Assembly: GCA_000719695.1 (NCBI GenBank)
Contig: JOHN01000028.1
Location: forward strand, 1 to 64,000
DNA length: 64,000 nucleotides
Reading direction: 5' to 3'
From: Streptomyces sp. NRRL F-6131
Lineage (GTDB): Bacteria > Actinomycetota > Actinomycetes > Streptomycetales > Streptomycetaceae
In this document: positions 1 through 7,430 of the stretch, in pieces
Position numbering within the stretch: position 1 is the stretch's first letter
Layout: the number at the start of each line of letters is the position of its first letter
Notes under the pieces: generated by a model
What the model was told of the DNA's origin: nothing
The model's database searches: none
What the model saw: only the letters and a program-made list of their open reading frames with translations
Program-made: the position numbers and the translations under genes

Positions 1-71
1 GCGGGGTGGGCCGCCAGGGCCGAAGGGGCGGTGCGGCGGCGCGGGGGCGGGGCCGGGCGGGGAGCGGTCGG

Positions 72-77
72 TAGGGT
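72..77 (+). promoter_or_regulatory. -10 hexamer of a probably leaderless arsC-like gene
   Basis: TAGGGT lies six bases before the ATG at 84, and no Shine-Dalgarno sequence fits between them. Transcription would start at or next to the start codon. The same arrangement recurs at several genes in this window. Confidence 0.45.
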
Positions 78-83
78 GGCGGG

Positions 84-440
84 ATGGAGATCTGGATCAA
101 CCCGCGCTGCGGGAAGTGCCGCAGCGCACTGAACGAGCTGAACGGCGCGGGTATGGAGTACACCGTGCGGCGCTACCTGGAGGACCCGCCGAGCGTCGCC
201 GAGCTGGAGCAGGTGCTCGAGCGGCTCGGCCTGGAGCCGTGGGACATCGCCCGCACCGACGAGCCGGTGGCCAAGGACCTGGGCATGAAGCAGTGGGGCC
301 GGGAGGAGGGCGACCGGGCGAGCTGGCTCGCCGCGATGGCCGAGCACCCGATCCTGATCCAGCGGCCGATCATCACCGCGGACGACGGGCACGCGGTGGT
401 CGCGCGCACGCCCGAGGCCGTCAGGTCCGTCCTGCCGTAG
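84..440 (+). CDS. arsC: ArsC/Spx-family reductase (arsenate reductase-like)
   Basis: A 118-residue thioredoxin-fold protein of the ArsC/Spx family. The N-terminus reads NPRCGKCRSALN, with Cys9 as the likely nucleophilic cysteine and Cys12 making a CxxC pair. Further on, ILIQRPIITADDG carries the conserved Arg-Pro seen in ArsC proteins (around residues 90-100). Length matches the family, so the gene looks complete. It would act in the cytosol, reducing arsenate or another thiol substrate. No arsenite pump or ArsR regulator is nearby, so a general redox role is as likely as arsenic resistance. The ATG is preceded by a TAGGGT hexamer rather than a ribosome binding site, which supports a leaderless start. 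Confidence 0.85.
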   Translation: MEIWINPRCGKCRSALNELNGAGMEYTVRRYLEDPPSVAELEQVLERLGLEPWDIARTDEPVAKDLGMKQWGREEGDRASWLAAMAEHPILIQRPIITADDGHAVVARTPEAVRSVLP

Positions 441-503
441 GGCCCCTCGCGCCGGCTCCCCGCCCGCGGTGGGCGGGCAGCCCGAGCGGCTGCCCCGGGG
501 AGC

Positions 504-974
504 TCAGCGGCGCTCGAACCGCCGGACCGGCTCGCCCGGGCGCCAGGAGCTGATCCGCACCGTGTCGTCCTCCACGGTGGTGTGCACGACCTGCTCCAGC
601 TCCAGCCGGAAGGCGTGGTACGGGCCGGGCGGAGGCTCGGGCAGCTCGGCCTCGTAGGCGGCGCGCGCCGTCTCGTCGGTGAGCTCCACGGCCCGGCCGG
701 ACACCTTGGAGTCGCCGCCCGCCAGCGTCTCGTCGCTCGGGTTGCTGTGCAGGGCGAAGCGGGCGTCGCGGTGGAGGTCCCGCGCCTTGACCGCGTCGAG
801 CATCGACCCGATCATCAGGTCGGCCCCGATGAAGTCCACCTCGACGCCGCTCACCCGGGGCGCACCGTCCTTGCGCAGCGTCGCCAGGACATGGTGCTTG
901 TTGGCCTCGAAACGGGCCCGCACCGCAGGGGCCAGGTCAGGTGCCTCGTGCTCGAAATCCTGCCAGGTAGCCAT
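504..974 (-). CDS. Pyridoxamine 5'-phosphate oxidase-family protein
   Basis: A 156-residue split-barrel flavin-binding protein beginning MATWQDFEHEAPDL. The core HHVLATLRKDGAPRVSGVEVDF is the typical first strand pair of PPOX/F420-dependent split-barrel enzymes, followed by MLDAVKARDLHRDARFALH. Members bind FMN or F420 and reduce or oxidise small molecules; the substrate here is unknown. The minus-strand frame stays open far upstream, but this ATG is chosen because it begins the domain and a CAGACT hexamer stands six bases before it. It diverges from the DUF1697 gene and converges on the arsC-like gene. Confidence 0.8.
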   Translation of the reverse strand: MATWQDFEHEAPDLAPAVRARFEANKHHVLATLRKDGAPRVSGVEVDFIGADLMIGSMLDAVKARDLHRDARFALHSNPSDETLAGGDSKVSGRAVELTDETARAAYEAELPEPPPGPYHAFRLELEQVVHTTVEDDTVRISSWRPGEPVRRFERR

Positions 975-979
975 GCCGA

Positions 980-1110
980 CAGTCTGGCACCCGGCACCGA
1001 CACCCGCCGTACGGCGACCGGCGACCGGCGACCGGCGCAGCGGCACACCGGCATCGCACGACCCCCGGCACGACGGCCGCCGTGCGATGTCGGTGCGCGG
1101 TGCCAGACTG
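980..1110. promoter_or_regulatory. Mirrored leaderless promoters between the PPOX and DUF1697 genes
   Basis: GGTGCCAGACTG at 1099-1110 and its exact reverse complement at 980-991 form a 12-bp inverted repeat. Each copy places CAGACT six bases before the start codon of the gene it faces (ATG at 974 minus, GTG at 1116 plus). The simplest reading is two identical -10 regions pointing outward. Between them lies a short tandem run of CGGCGACC (about 1013-1036). Confidence 0.5.
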
Positions 1111-1115
1111 GCCGG

Positions 1116-1676
1116 GTGACCACTACCACCACCTACATCGCCTTCCTGCGCGCCGTGAACGTCGGCGGCCGGACGGTGCGGATGGAGCGGCTCCGCACGC
1201 TCTTCACCGAGCTCGGCCTGGAGCGCGTCGGCTCCTACATCCAGAGCGGCAACGTGTTCTTCACCGCCGAGGTCGCCGACGCGGCGGGCCGGGCGGCCCT
1301 GACCGGGCGGATCGAGCAGCACCTGGCCGAGCAGCTGGGCTTCCCGGTGCCGGTGCTGCTGCGCACGGTGGACGAGGTCCAGGCGGTGCTGGACGCCGAA
1401 CCGTTCGCGGGCGTCGAGGTCACCCCGGACGTGCGGCTCACGGTGAACTTCCTGTCCGAGCCGCTGCCCGCGGACTTCCCGGTCCCGTTCACCTCGCCGA
1501 AGGGCGACTACGAGGTGATCGGCGCCGATCCCGGCACCGCGTTCGTCGTGGTGCACCTGCGGAACGGGAAGTGGGTCACCACCGGCGACCTCTTCGGGAC
1601 GTCGTACCGGGGGTCGGTGACCTCGCGGTTCCTGCACACCACGGCCAAGATCGTGGCCGCCGCGCGGAAGTCCTGA
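1116..1676 (+). CDS. DUF1697 domain protein
   Basis: A 186-residue protein. YIAFLRAVNVGGRTVRM, followed by GLERVGSYIQSGNVFF, is the hallmark of the DUF1697 family, and the length is normal. Function is unknown; the family is small, soluble and widespread in actinobacteria. The GTG start is chosen because the conserved motif begins eight residues later and CAGACT is six bases upstream. The frame stays open much further 5', but that upstream part is only the shadow of the PPOX-family gene. Confidence 0.85.
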   Translation: MTTTTTYIAFLRAVNVGGRTVRMERLRTLFTELGLERVGSYIQSGNVFFTAEVADAAGRAALTGRIEQHLAEQLGFPVPVLLRTVDEVQAVLDAEPFAGVEVTPDVRLTVNFLSEPLPADFPVPFTSPKGDYEVIGADPGTAFVVVHLRNGKWVTTGDLFGTSYRGSVTSRFLHTTAKIVAAARKS

Positions 1677-1782
1677 CTCCTCCCCGGCCGGACCGCTCGT
1701 CACGACCCGGCCCCGGCACCGGTGCGGCCGCGGCGCCCCCGGGAATCTGGACAGGTCGGCGGGGGGCGCCGAGAATCGGCTC

Positions 1783-2328
1783 ATGATGTCGCGTGAGAAC
1801 CGGACCCAGGTGGTCCGGCCGTCGGAGGCCGAGCGGGAGCAGGCGCTCGACGTGCTGCGGGAGGGGGCCGGGAACGGCCGGCTGTCGCACGACACCTTCC
1901 TGGGCCGGCTGGACCTCGTCCTCCGGGCGAGCAGCCGCGCCGAACTGAAGTCGGTGATGGCGGACCTGCCGGCCGGGAACCCGGTCGGACGGTTCGTGCT
2001 GCGGACGGTGGGCCGGATCTCCGCCTTCGGTGTGCGCATCGGCGGGGCCTGGCGGGCCGAGCGGTTGCCGGGGCTCAGCCTCCCGCAGGCCGGGGGCGGG
2101 CAGTTGACGATCGGCCGGATCCCCGGCTCGGGACTGCGGCTGAACGACGCCTCGGTCTCGCGCAACCACGCGGAGCTGCGGCACGAGGGCGACGGCTGGG
2201 TGCTGTACGACCTCGGCTCGACCAACGGCACCCATGTGAACGGGTACCGGATCGTCGGCGGCGTCCGGGTCCGCCCCGGCGACCAGGTGCGCTTCGGGAA
2301 CCTGGAGTTCCGGCTCGCCACCGGTTGA
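1783..2328 (+). CDS. DUF1707 plus FHA-domain protein
   Basis: A 181-residue two-domain protein. Residues about 12-64 (RPSEAEREQALDVLREG, then GRLSHDTFLGRLD) are a DUF1707 domain. Residues about 105-178 are a forkhead-associated domain with GRIPGSGLRLNDASVSRNHA and LGSTNGTHVNG, including the Arg, Ser-Arg-Asn-His and Thr-Asn-Gly residues that bind phosphothreonine peptides. It probably reads out Ser/Thr kinase signalling. No kinase gene is adjacent. A second ATG at 1786 is an equally possible start. Confidence 0.88.
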   Translation: MMSRENRTQVVRPSEAEREQALDVLREGAGNGRLSHDTFLGRLDLVLRASSRAELKSVMADLPAGNPVGRFVLRTVGRISAFGVRIGGAWRAERLPGLSLPQAGGGQLTIGRIPGSGLRLNDASVSRNHAELRHEGDGWVLYDLGSTNGTHVNGYRIVGGVRVRPGDQVRFGNLEFRLATG

Positions 2329-2418
2329 GCCACCGGGCCGGCCACGGGACGGCGAGCCACCGGGCCGGCGGACCGGCGGACCGGGCCGGTTGTCGGAGGC
2401 GGGTGCTTGGATGCGGGT

Positions 2419-3021
2419 ATGGACCAGGACACCGTACAGAGCACCCTTGCCGACGAGGTACTGCGGGACGCCGAGGAGCGGGCCCGCGAGCTGATCCGGT
2501 GCGGCTTCCAGGAGCCGGACGAGATAGCGGAGTCCCTGGTCGAGGTCCTCGACGACCAGGGACTGACGATGGAGGAGGCGGAGCGGATCGTCGCTCCGCT
2601 GTGGCGGGAGCGCCTGGAGGAGCAGGCCTCCTGGCCGGAGACGACCGACGTCGACCGGCTGGAGATCGCCTTCGACGCCCTGGAGGAGCTGGGCATCGTC
2701 GCCGCGATGGACTTCACCTGTTGCGCGAACTGCGGCTATGCCGAGATCGGGGGCGAGGCCGACGAGGCGTCGCGCGGTTTCGTGTTCTTCCATCAGCAGG
2801 ACACCGAACGGGCTGCCGACGGCGGTGCGTTGATGCTGCGGTACGGCGGGTTCCAGGTGGACGGCGAGTCGACGGAGGCGGCCGTCCGGCGGACGGCCGA
2901 GGTCGGGCGCGAGGTCGCGGCGGCACTGACGGCGGCCGGGCTTCCGCTGGAGTGGGACGGTTCACCGGAGACGGCGATCGCGGTCACGCCGATCTCCTGG
3001 CTCAACCGGCTGCCGGAGTAG
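2419..3021 (+). CDS. DUF6891-like conserved protein of unknown function
   Basis: About 200 residues, acidic and helical in the N-terminal half. The middle segment reads DFTCCANCGYAEIGGEAD, a Cys-Cys-x-x-Cys cluster that could hold a metal, followed by SRGFVFFHQQDTE. I associate this pattern with the DUF6891 family, whose function is unknown. Start choice is uncertain: a TTG at 2407 in the same frame sits seven bases behind GGAGG (2395-2399), while the ATG at 2419 has no close ribosome binding site. The gene follows the FHA gene by 90 bp on the same strand. Confidence 0.7.
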   Translation: MDQDTVQSTLADEVLRDAEERARELIRCGFQEPDEIAESLVEVLDDQGLTMEEAERIVAPLWRERLEEQASWPETTDVDRLEIAFDALEELGIVAAMDFTCCANCGYAEIGGEADEASRGFVFFHQQDTERAADGGALMLRYGGFQVDGESTEAAVRRTAEVGREVAAALTAAGLPLEWDGSPETAIAVTPISWLNRLPE

Positions 3022-3062
3022 CGGAGCCGCGCACCGGGCCGTCCGCCGCGCCGCGCCGGGAG

Positions 3063-3512
3063 TCAACGGACGACGTGGAGTTCGGCGGTGTGCGCGTGCG
3101 CGTCGGCGTGGTGCAGGGTGATCTTCGCGACGCCGACGGTGGTCTCGGCGTCCTCGGTGAGGGTCCTGGTGTCCTCGCCGAGCCTGACCTCGGCGGTGGT
3201 GTCGGTGATCCGGCCCACGGTGAGCCTGAGGGTCCGGTCGCCGCCGAAGACCTCGACGGTGTGGGTGCTGTCGGCGTTCTCGGTGCGGACGACCACGTCG
3301 CACCTGTTGTCGTCCACGCAGAGCGAGGCGCCGCCCTTGCACGCGGCGAGGCCGGCGCCGAGCAGCAGCACGGCGCCGGCCACGAAGGCGGTCGATCGGG
3401 TGGCCGATCGGGCGGCGGACGCCCGGCGGCGGCCGGGGCCTCGAGCGGGGCGGGCGGCGGGGCGGGCGGTGGGCCGGTGATCCGGGGGCGGGGTGGCGGG
3501 CGCAGTGGTCAT
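3063..3512 (-). CDS. Putative lipoprotein or membrane-anchored protein, unknown function
   Basis: A 149-residue protein with an Arg/Pro/Ala-rich N-terminus, one hydrophobic stretch (FVAGAVLLLGAGLAAC, about residues 45-60) ending in a lipobox-like LAAC, and an exported beta-rich C-terminal part. That part contains a CVDDNRC pair and repeated T/V/E strands (LTVGRITDTTAEVRL). It is probably tethered outside the membrane. I recognise no family. The long cytoplasmic leader is unusual for a lipoprotein, so it may instead be a single-pass protein. It is convergent with the DUF6891-like gene. Confidence 0.65.
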   Translation of the reverse strand: MTTAPATPPPDHRPTARPAARPARGPGRRRASAARSATRSTAFVAGAVLLLGAGLAACKGGASLCVDDNRCDVVVRTENADSTHTVEVFGGDRTLRLTVGRITDTTAEVRLGEDTRTLTEDAETTVGVAKITLHHADAHAHTAELHVVR

Positions 3513-3622
3513 GACTCCGACGGTAGGCACGCGCCGTCCCCCGGCCATCACCCTCCGGCGGTACCCGTCCCCCGGCCCGCCCCGGATGCCCGGAGCCGTC
3601 GGCACCCGGAGGTCCGACGGGG

Positions 3623-4333
3623 TCAATCCCCTAGGGGTTGACCGGAGTTGACGGAACCGGCAGCGGGGCCCGGCGGCGGGCCGGACGAGGGTCGGGGCGT
3701 GCCCCCGAGCGAGGCCTCGACGCCGGCCACGACGATCGCCAGACCGCGCTCGAAGCGCTGCTCGAAGCCACCGAAGAGCTCGCGGCTCGCGGCGGCGGCG
3801 AGCGCGTGCTCGGGATCGATCGCGGCGGCCCGCCGCTCCGGGTCGTACTCGGGCGCCCGCTCCCCCGGCACCGGCTGGACGGCCTGCTCCTCGATGACGA
3901 ACCCGATGGTGAACGCGGACGCGGTGGTGAAGGCCAGCACGGCGTCGCCGAGTTCGTAGCCGGCCCGGAGGAAGGCGGCGAGCAGGGCGTCCTGTTCCCC
4001 GGCGTGCCCGTAGTCGGTGAGCCGGGTGCCGCTGAACACCTTGGCGCCGTCCCGGTAGCCGAGCAGCGCGGCGCGCAGGGTGCGACAGGTGGTGGTGATC
4101 GCCTCCTGCCAGCTCTCCGGGACGGCGTTCGGCCCGGCGGACATCCGACGGAGCATCTCGGTGGCCATCTCGTCGAGCAGCGCCTGCTTGTTGGCGAAGT
4201 GCCAGTAGAGCGCGGGCGCCTTGACGTCCAGCGCGGTGGCGATCCGGCGCAGGGTGAGCCCCTCCAGCCCGGTCTCGTCGAGCAGGCGCAGGGCGGCGTC
4301 GACCACCTGGGCGCGGTCCAGCTTCGGCGGCAC
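3623..4333 (-). CDS. TetR-family repressor with TetR-type C-terminal domain
   Basis: A 236-residue regulator starting VPPKLDRAQVVDAALRLLDE. The helix-turn-helix covers about residues 29-55 (LTLRRIATALDVKAPALYWHFANKQAL), and APALYWHF is typical of the TetR/class TetR_C subgroup. It probably represses the divergent FAD hydroxylase and itself by binding the two 15-bp palindromes between the genes, with release by a polyketide-like or aromatic ligand. The GTG at 4333 is preferred; upstream residues in the open frame are low-complexity and run into the operator region. It ends in a Pro-rich tail. Confidence 0.88.
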   Translation of the reverse strand: MPPKLDRAQVVDAALRLLDETGLEGLTLRRIATALDVKAPALYWHFANKQALLDEMATEMLRRMSAGPNAVPESWQEAITTTCRTLRAALLGYRDGAKVFSGTRLTDYGHAGEQDALLAAFLRAGYELGDAVLAFTTASAFTIGFVIEEQAVQPVPGERAPEYDPERRAAAIDPEHALAAAASRELFGGFEQRFERGLAIVVAGVEASLGGTPRPSSGPPPGPAAGSVNSGQPLGD

Positions 4334-4426
4334 GGCGCGCTTCCTTTCGCGGCGGCCGACCCTCGGGGGCGGCACGGGAGGGGTCGAACACGGGGGGTCG
4401 ACACGGGGGGCGTACGACCTCGGGCA

Positions 4427-4490
4427 TTGACAATTTAACACTGTTAAGCCCATGCTTCCGGACGTCAGCAACTTAACGACGTTAAGGAGA
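4427..4490 (+). promoter_or_regulatory. Promoter and paired TetR operators for the FAD hydroxylase
   Basis: TTGACA at 4427-4432 is a good -35, with a weak -10 (CATGCT, about 4451-4456). Two inverted repeats overlap the promoter and leader: TTTAACACTGTTAAG at 4434-4448 and CTTAACGACGTTAAG at 4472-4486. Both are TTAAC-N3-GTTAA with centres 38 bp apart. The ribosome binding site AAGGAGA is at 4484-4490. These AT-rich palindromes stand out sharply and are the obvious binding sites for the divergent TetR protein. Confidence 0.75.
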
Positions 4491-4497
4491 GTTCGCG

Positions 4498-6048
4498 ATG
4501 ACGCACACCCGGACCCTGACCGAGGTCCTCGTCGTCGGCGCCGGCCCGACCGGACTGACCCTCGCCTGCGACCTGGCCCGGCGCGGGGTGTCCGCGCTGC
4601 TGGTCGAGAAGGCCGGGGCGCTGTTCCCCGGCTCGCGCGGCAAGGGTCTCCAGCCCCGCACCCAGGAGGTCTTCGAGGACCTCGGCCTGCTCACCGCCGT
4701 GCACACCGCCGGCCGGCCCTACCCCCGGATGATGAGCTGGGAGGACGGCGAGCGGCAGGGCGAGTGGGACCTCGTCGGAACCCCCGAGCCGGACCCGACC
4801 GTGCCGTTCCCGGCGGTCTGGATGCTCCCGCAGTGGCGCACCCAGGAGCTGCTGCACGAGCGGCTGCGCGAGCTCGGCGGCGAGGTCGCCTTCGGCACCG
4901 CGCTGAGCGGCCTCGACCAGCACCCCGACCGGGTCGAAGCACGGCTGACCGGCCCCGACGGCGCCGAGCGGACCGTCTCCGCCCGCTACCTGGTCGCCGC
5001 CGACGGCGGCCGCTCCGCCGTCCGCCGGGCGGTGGGCATCCCGATGGCGGGCGAGCAGGTCGACCCGCGGCCGAGCCTGGTCGCCGACCTCGAGATCGAC
5101 GGCCTGGACCGCGAGAACTGGCACATCTGGCCGAAGGCGCCCGGCGGCGCGCTGCTGCTCTGCCCGCTACCGAGCACCACCGCCTTCCAGTTGTTCGCGC
5201 AGTTCGGCGGGGAGGGCGGCGGCGACCCGCAGCAGCCCGACACCTCGGCGGCGGGCGTGCGGCGGACCGTCGCGGCCCGCACCCACCTGCCGGACTCGGC
5301 GCTCGGCCCGGTGCACTGGGCCTCCGACTTCCGGCCCCGCGCGGCGCTCGCCGAGCGGTTCCGGGACGGCCGGGTCTTCCTGGCCGGCGACGCCGCGCAC
5401 ATCCACTCCCCGGCCGGCGGCCAGGGCCTCAACACCAGCGTCCAGGACGCGTACAACCTGGGCTGGAAGCTCGGCCAGGTGCTGCGGCACGGCGCCGACG
5501 AGGCCCTGCTGGACAGTTACGAGGAGGAACGCCTGCCGATCGCCGCCGAGGTCCTGGACCTCTCCACCCGGCTGCACCGCGCCGGCGGAGTCCGGGCCGG
5601 CGGACTGCGGCGCGGTCCGCGCACCGAACAGCTCGGACTCGGCTACGAGGACGGCCCGTTGACCGTCGAGGCCCGCCCCGGACTGACCGAGGACGCGCTG
5701 CGGGCCGGCGAGCGGGCCCCGGACGCACCGCTGGACGGTTCGGTGCTCGACGGCGCGGTGCTCGACGGCGCGGTGCCCGGCGGTGCGGTGCCCAACGGCT
5801 CGGTGCCCAAGGATTCGCCGCGGCGGCTCTTCGAGCTGTTCCGGGGGCCGCACGTCACCGTGCTCGCGATCGGCCGCGAACTGCCGGAGCTGCCCGCCGG
5901 GGTGCACGGGCACCGGATCGACGGTGGCGTCGCCGAACGGGCCTACGGGCAGGGGCTGTTCGTCGTCCGGCCGGACGGCTACCTGGGCCTGGCCACCCAC
6001 GACCCGGCCGACCTGCCGGGCTACCTGGCCCGGCTGGGGCTGCGCTGA
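4498..6048 (+). CDS. FAD-dependent monooxygenase (aromatic/polyketide hydroxylase type)
   Basis: A 516-residue flavoprotein of the PheA/RdmE/MhpA-like class. VVGAGPTGLTLACDLARRG (about residues 12-31) is the FAD dinucleotide fold. VAADGGRSAVRRAVG is the DG motif, and VFLAGDAAHIHSPAGGQGLN (about 292-312) is the GD motif contacting FAD. The C-terminal thioredoxin-like part ends in GLFVVRPDGYLGL, as in polyketide hydroxylases. It uses NAD(P)H and oxygen to hydroxylate an aromatic ring. Between catalytic and C-terminal parts lies an in-frame run of five five-residue repeats (residues 413-437). The ATG has AAGGAGA seven bases upstream. Divergent TetR and operators suggest substrate-inducible detoxification or tailoring. 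Confidence 0.9.
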   Translation: MTHTRTLTEVLVVGAGPTGLTLACDLARRGVSALLVEKAGALFPGSRGKGLQPRTQEVFEDLGLLTAVHTAGRPYPRMMSWEDGERQGEWDLVGTPEPDPTVPFPAVWMLPQWRTQELLHERLRELGGEVAFGTALSGLDQHPDRVEARLTGPDGAERTVSARYLVAADGGRSAVRRAVGIPMAGEQVDPRPSLVADLEIDGLDRENWHIWPKAPGGALLLCPLPSTTAFQLFAQFGGEGGGDPQQPDTSAAGVRRTVAARTHLPDSALGPVHWASDFRPRAALAERFRDGRVFLAGDAAHIHSPAGGQGLNTSVQDAYNLGWKLGQVLRHGADEALLDSYEEERLPIAAEVLDLSTRLHRAGGVRAGGLRRGPRTEQLGLGYEDGPLTVEARPGLTEDALRAGERAPDAPLDGSVLDGAVLDGAVPGGAVPNGSVPKDSPRRLFELFRGPHVTVLAIGRELPELPAGVHGHRIDGGVAERAYGQGLFVVRPDGYLGLATHDPADLPGYLARLGLR

Positions 6049-6165
6049 CCCGACCGCGCCCGCCCCGGCGCCCTCCGCCCCGCCCTCCGCCCCGCCCTCC
6101 GTGGCGGCATACGCCTACGGCACCTGCCACGCGCGTAGATCAAAGCCCCGCAAAAGCCCCGGCGT

Positions 6166-6930
6166 TCAGTCGCCGGCCGGGTCCCCGGTCTCGGACGCCC
6201 CCCACAGCGGCGCCGTGCAGCGCTGGTACGTGGCCTGCCAGTGCGGCCAGTGCCGGGCCACCACGTCGTCGCAGTCGGCGAGCAGTCGCTCGACCACCGT
6301 CGGCTCGACGCCGTCCAGCAGCCAGGCCAGCGCGTCCGGCGTGCCCGGCCCGTCGGCCGAGTGCATCACGTCGAGCAGCTCGGGCAGGCTGCCCACCCGC
6401 GAACCCTCCGCGAAGACCGCGTCCATCCGCGGCAGCAACTGACGCTCCTCGACCCGCAGATGGGTCTCCAGCCGGGCGGCGAGGTCCTCGATCGCGTAGG
6501 CCACCGGCCAGACCGAACCGGTGTCCCGGCTGGCGATCCGAACCAGGGTGGTGACCCGGGTGAAGGAGTGGTCCAGGTTGTGGTGGTCCGCCTCCAGCCA
6601 GTTCAGCAGCAGCCGCAGCTCGGGCGCGAAGCGGCGGACGATGGGCCAGATCCGGGTGTCCTGCTGCTCGTGGTGGCAGGTCAGCACGGCGGTGACGAAG
6701 GTCCAGTGGCGCAGCAGCGCGGCGCCCTTCTCGTCCTCGCCGGGCTGCAGCAGCCGGAGCGCGTTGGGCAGCCGGGCGAGGTCCCGGCGGAGTGCGGAGT
6801 GCACCAACCGCAGTCCGGCGAAGCGGACGGCCTGCGGGTCCTCGTCGGCGGTGCGGTCGTGCGCGGAGCCGCGCGGGGTGGGCACGGCCGGGGTCACCGG
6901 GGACGCTACGGGCAGCAGGTGGCTGGGCAT
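6166..6930 (-). CDS. Hemerythrin HHE-domain protein
   Basis: A 254-residue protein. Ligand-type residues lie on successive helices: ALRRDLARL, TCHHEQQDTRIWP, EADHHNLDHSF and HLRVEERQLLPRMD. This is the H-HxxxE-H-HxxxE pattern of hemerythrin cation-binding domains that hold a di-iron centre for oxygen or nitric oxide sensing or storage. The N-terminal 35 residues are not part of the domain. It is cytosolic, with no operon partner. The upstream 500 bp on the same strand are non-coding. Confidence 0.85.
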   Translation of the reverse strand: MPSHLLPVASPVTPAVPTPRGSAHDRTADEDPQAVRFAGLRLVHSALRRDLARLPNALRLLQPGEDEKGAALLRHWTFVTAVLTCHHEQQDTRIWPIVRRFAPELRLLLNWLEADHHNLDHSFTRVTTLVRIASRDTGSVWPVAYAIEDLAARLETHLRVEERQLLPRMDAVFAEGSRVGSLPELLDVMHSADGPGTPDALAWLLDGVEPTVVERLLADCDDVVARHWPHWQATYQRCTAPLWGASETGDPAGD

Positions 6931-7317
6931 GACACTCTCTTCACGGCTTGGCAGGGCTTGGCTCGACCTGGCGGAAGTGGCGGGCTGGCACTTCCACCAC
7001 AGTGGTCCGAGGACATCAGAGGCGAATCAATGTCCGATTGACGTGCAGCTCAGCGGCCGTTCGACCCGCTCCGGCGGGCGTGGCGGCGAACGCGGGGCGA
7101 CATCGCGCCCCACAGACCGCGGGGGCCAGGACGAGGGCGTGCCACGGCGTGCCGGGAGGCCCGCCGAGCCGGGAAGCGGCGGAGCCCTGCGAGAGGCGCG
7201 GGGACCTGAGGTCAGCAGAGGTCACCCGAACGCGGGTGACCCACCGCGCGGACCCGGGAGGAAGCCGGGAGGAAGCCGGGAAGAGAGAGGTGTGACGCCC
7301 CGGGCCGATCAGGACGC

Positions 7318-7397
7318 GGAGGTGCGGGACACCGGAGATGCGGGCCACCGGAGGTGCGGGACGCCGGAGGTGCGGGACGCCGGAGGTGCGGGACGGA
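7318..7397. repeat. Five tandem 16-bp repeats
   Basis: Five adjacent copies of a unit close to GGAGGTGCGGGACGCC occupy 7318-7333, 7334-7349, 7350-7365, 7366-7381 and 7382-7397. Copies 3 and 4 are identical. The array sits just downstream of the esterase terminator, outside any gene. It is probably a variable-number tandem repeat. Confidence 0.75.
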
Positions 7398-7422
7398 CCG
7401 GCCGCCGTGATCGGCCGGTCCG
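7394..7422 (-). terminator. Terminator of the esterase gene
   Basis: A perfect 11-bp stem (CGGACCGGCCG with its complement at 7412-7422) and a 7-base loop begin eight bases after the esterase stop codon. There is no T-run, as is common in Streptomyces. Confidence 0.6.
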
Positions 7423-7430
7423 CTCCGTGC

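Larger units (their letters stand above)
6931..7430. other. Non-coding interval with a 16-bp tandem array
   Basis: No convincing gene lies between the hemerythrin start and the esterase stop. The left part (6931-7030) holds a somewhat AT-richer stretch that probably contains the hemerythrin promoter. The rest is G+C-rich and carries the tandem array at 7318-7397 and the esterase terminator. Confidence 0.6.

Noticed and set aside
1..83. A gene entering from the left edge
   Set aside because: The first 83 bases are GC-rich without coherent coding sequence; they end in the promoter of the ArsC-like gene.
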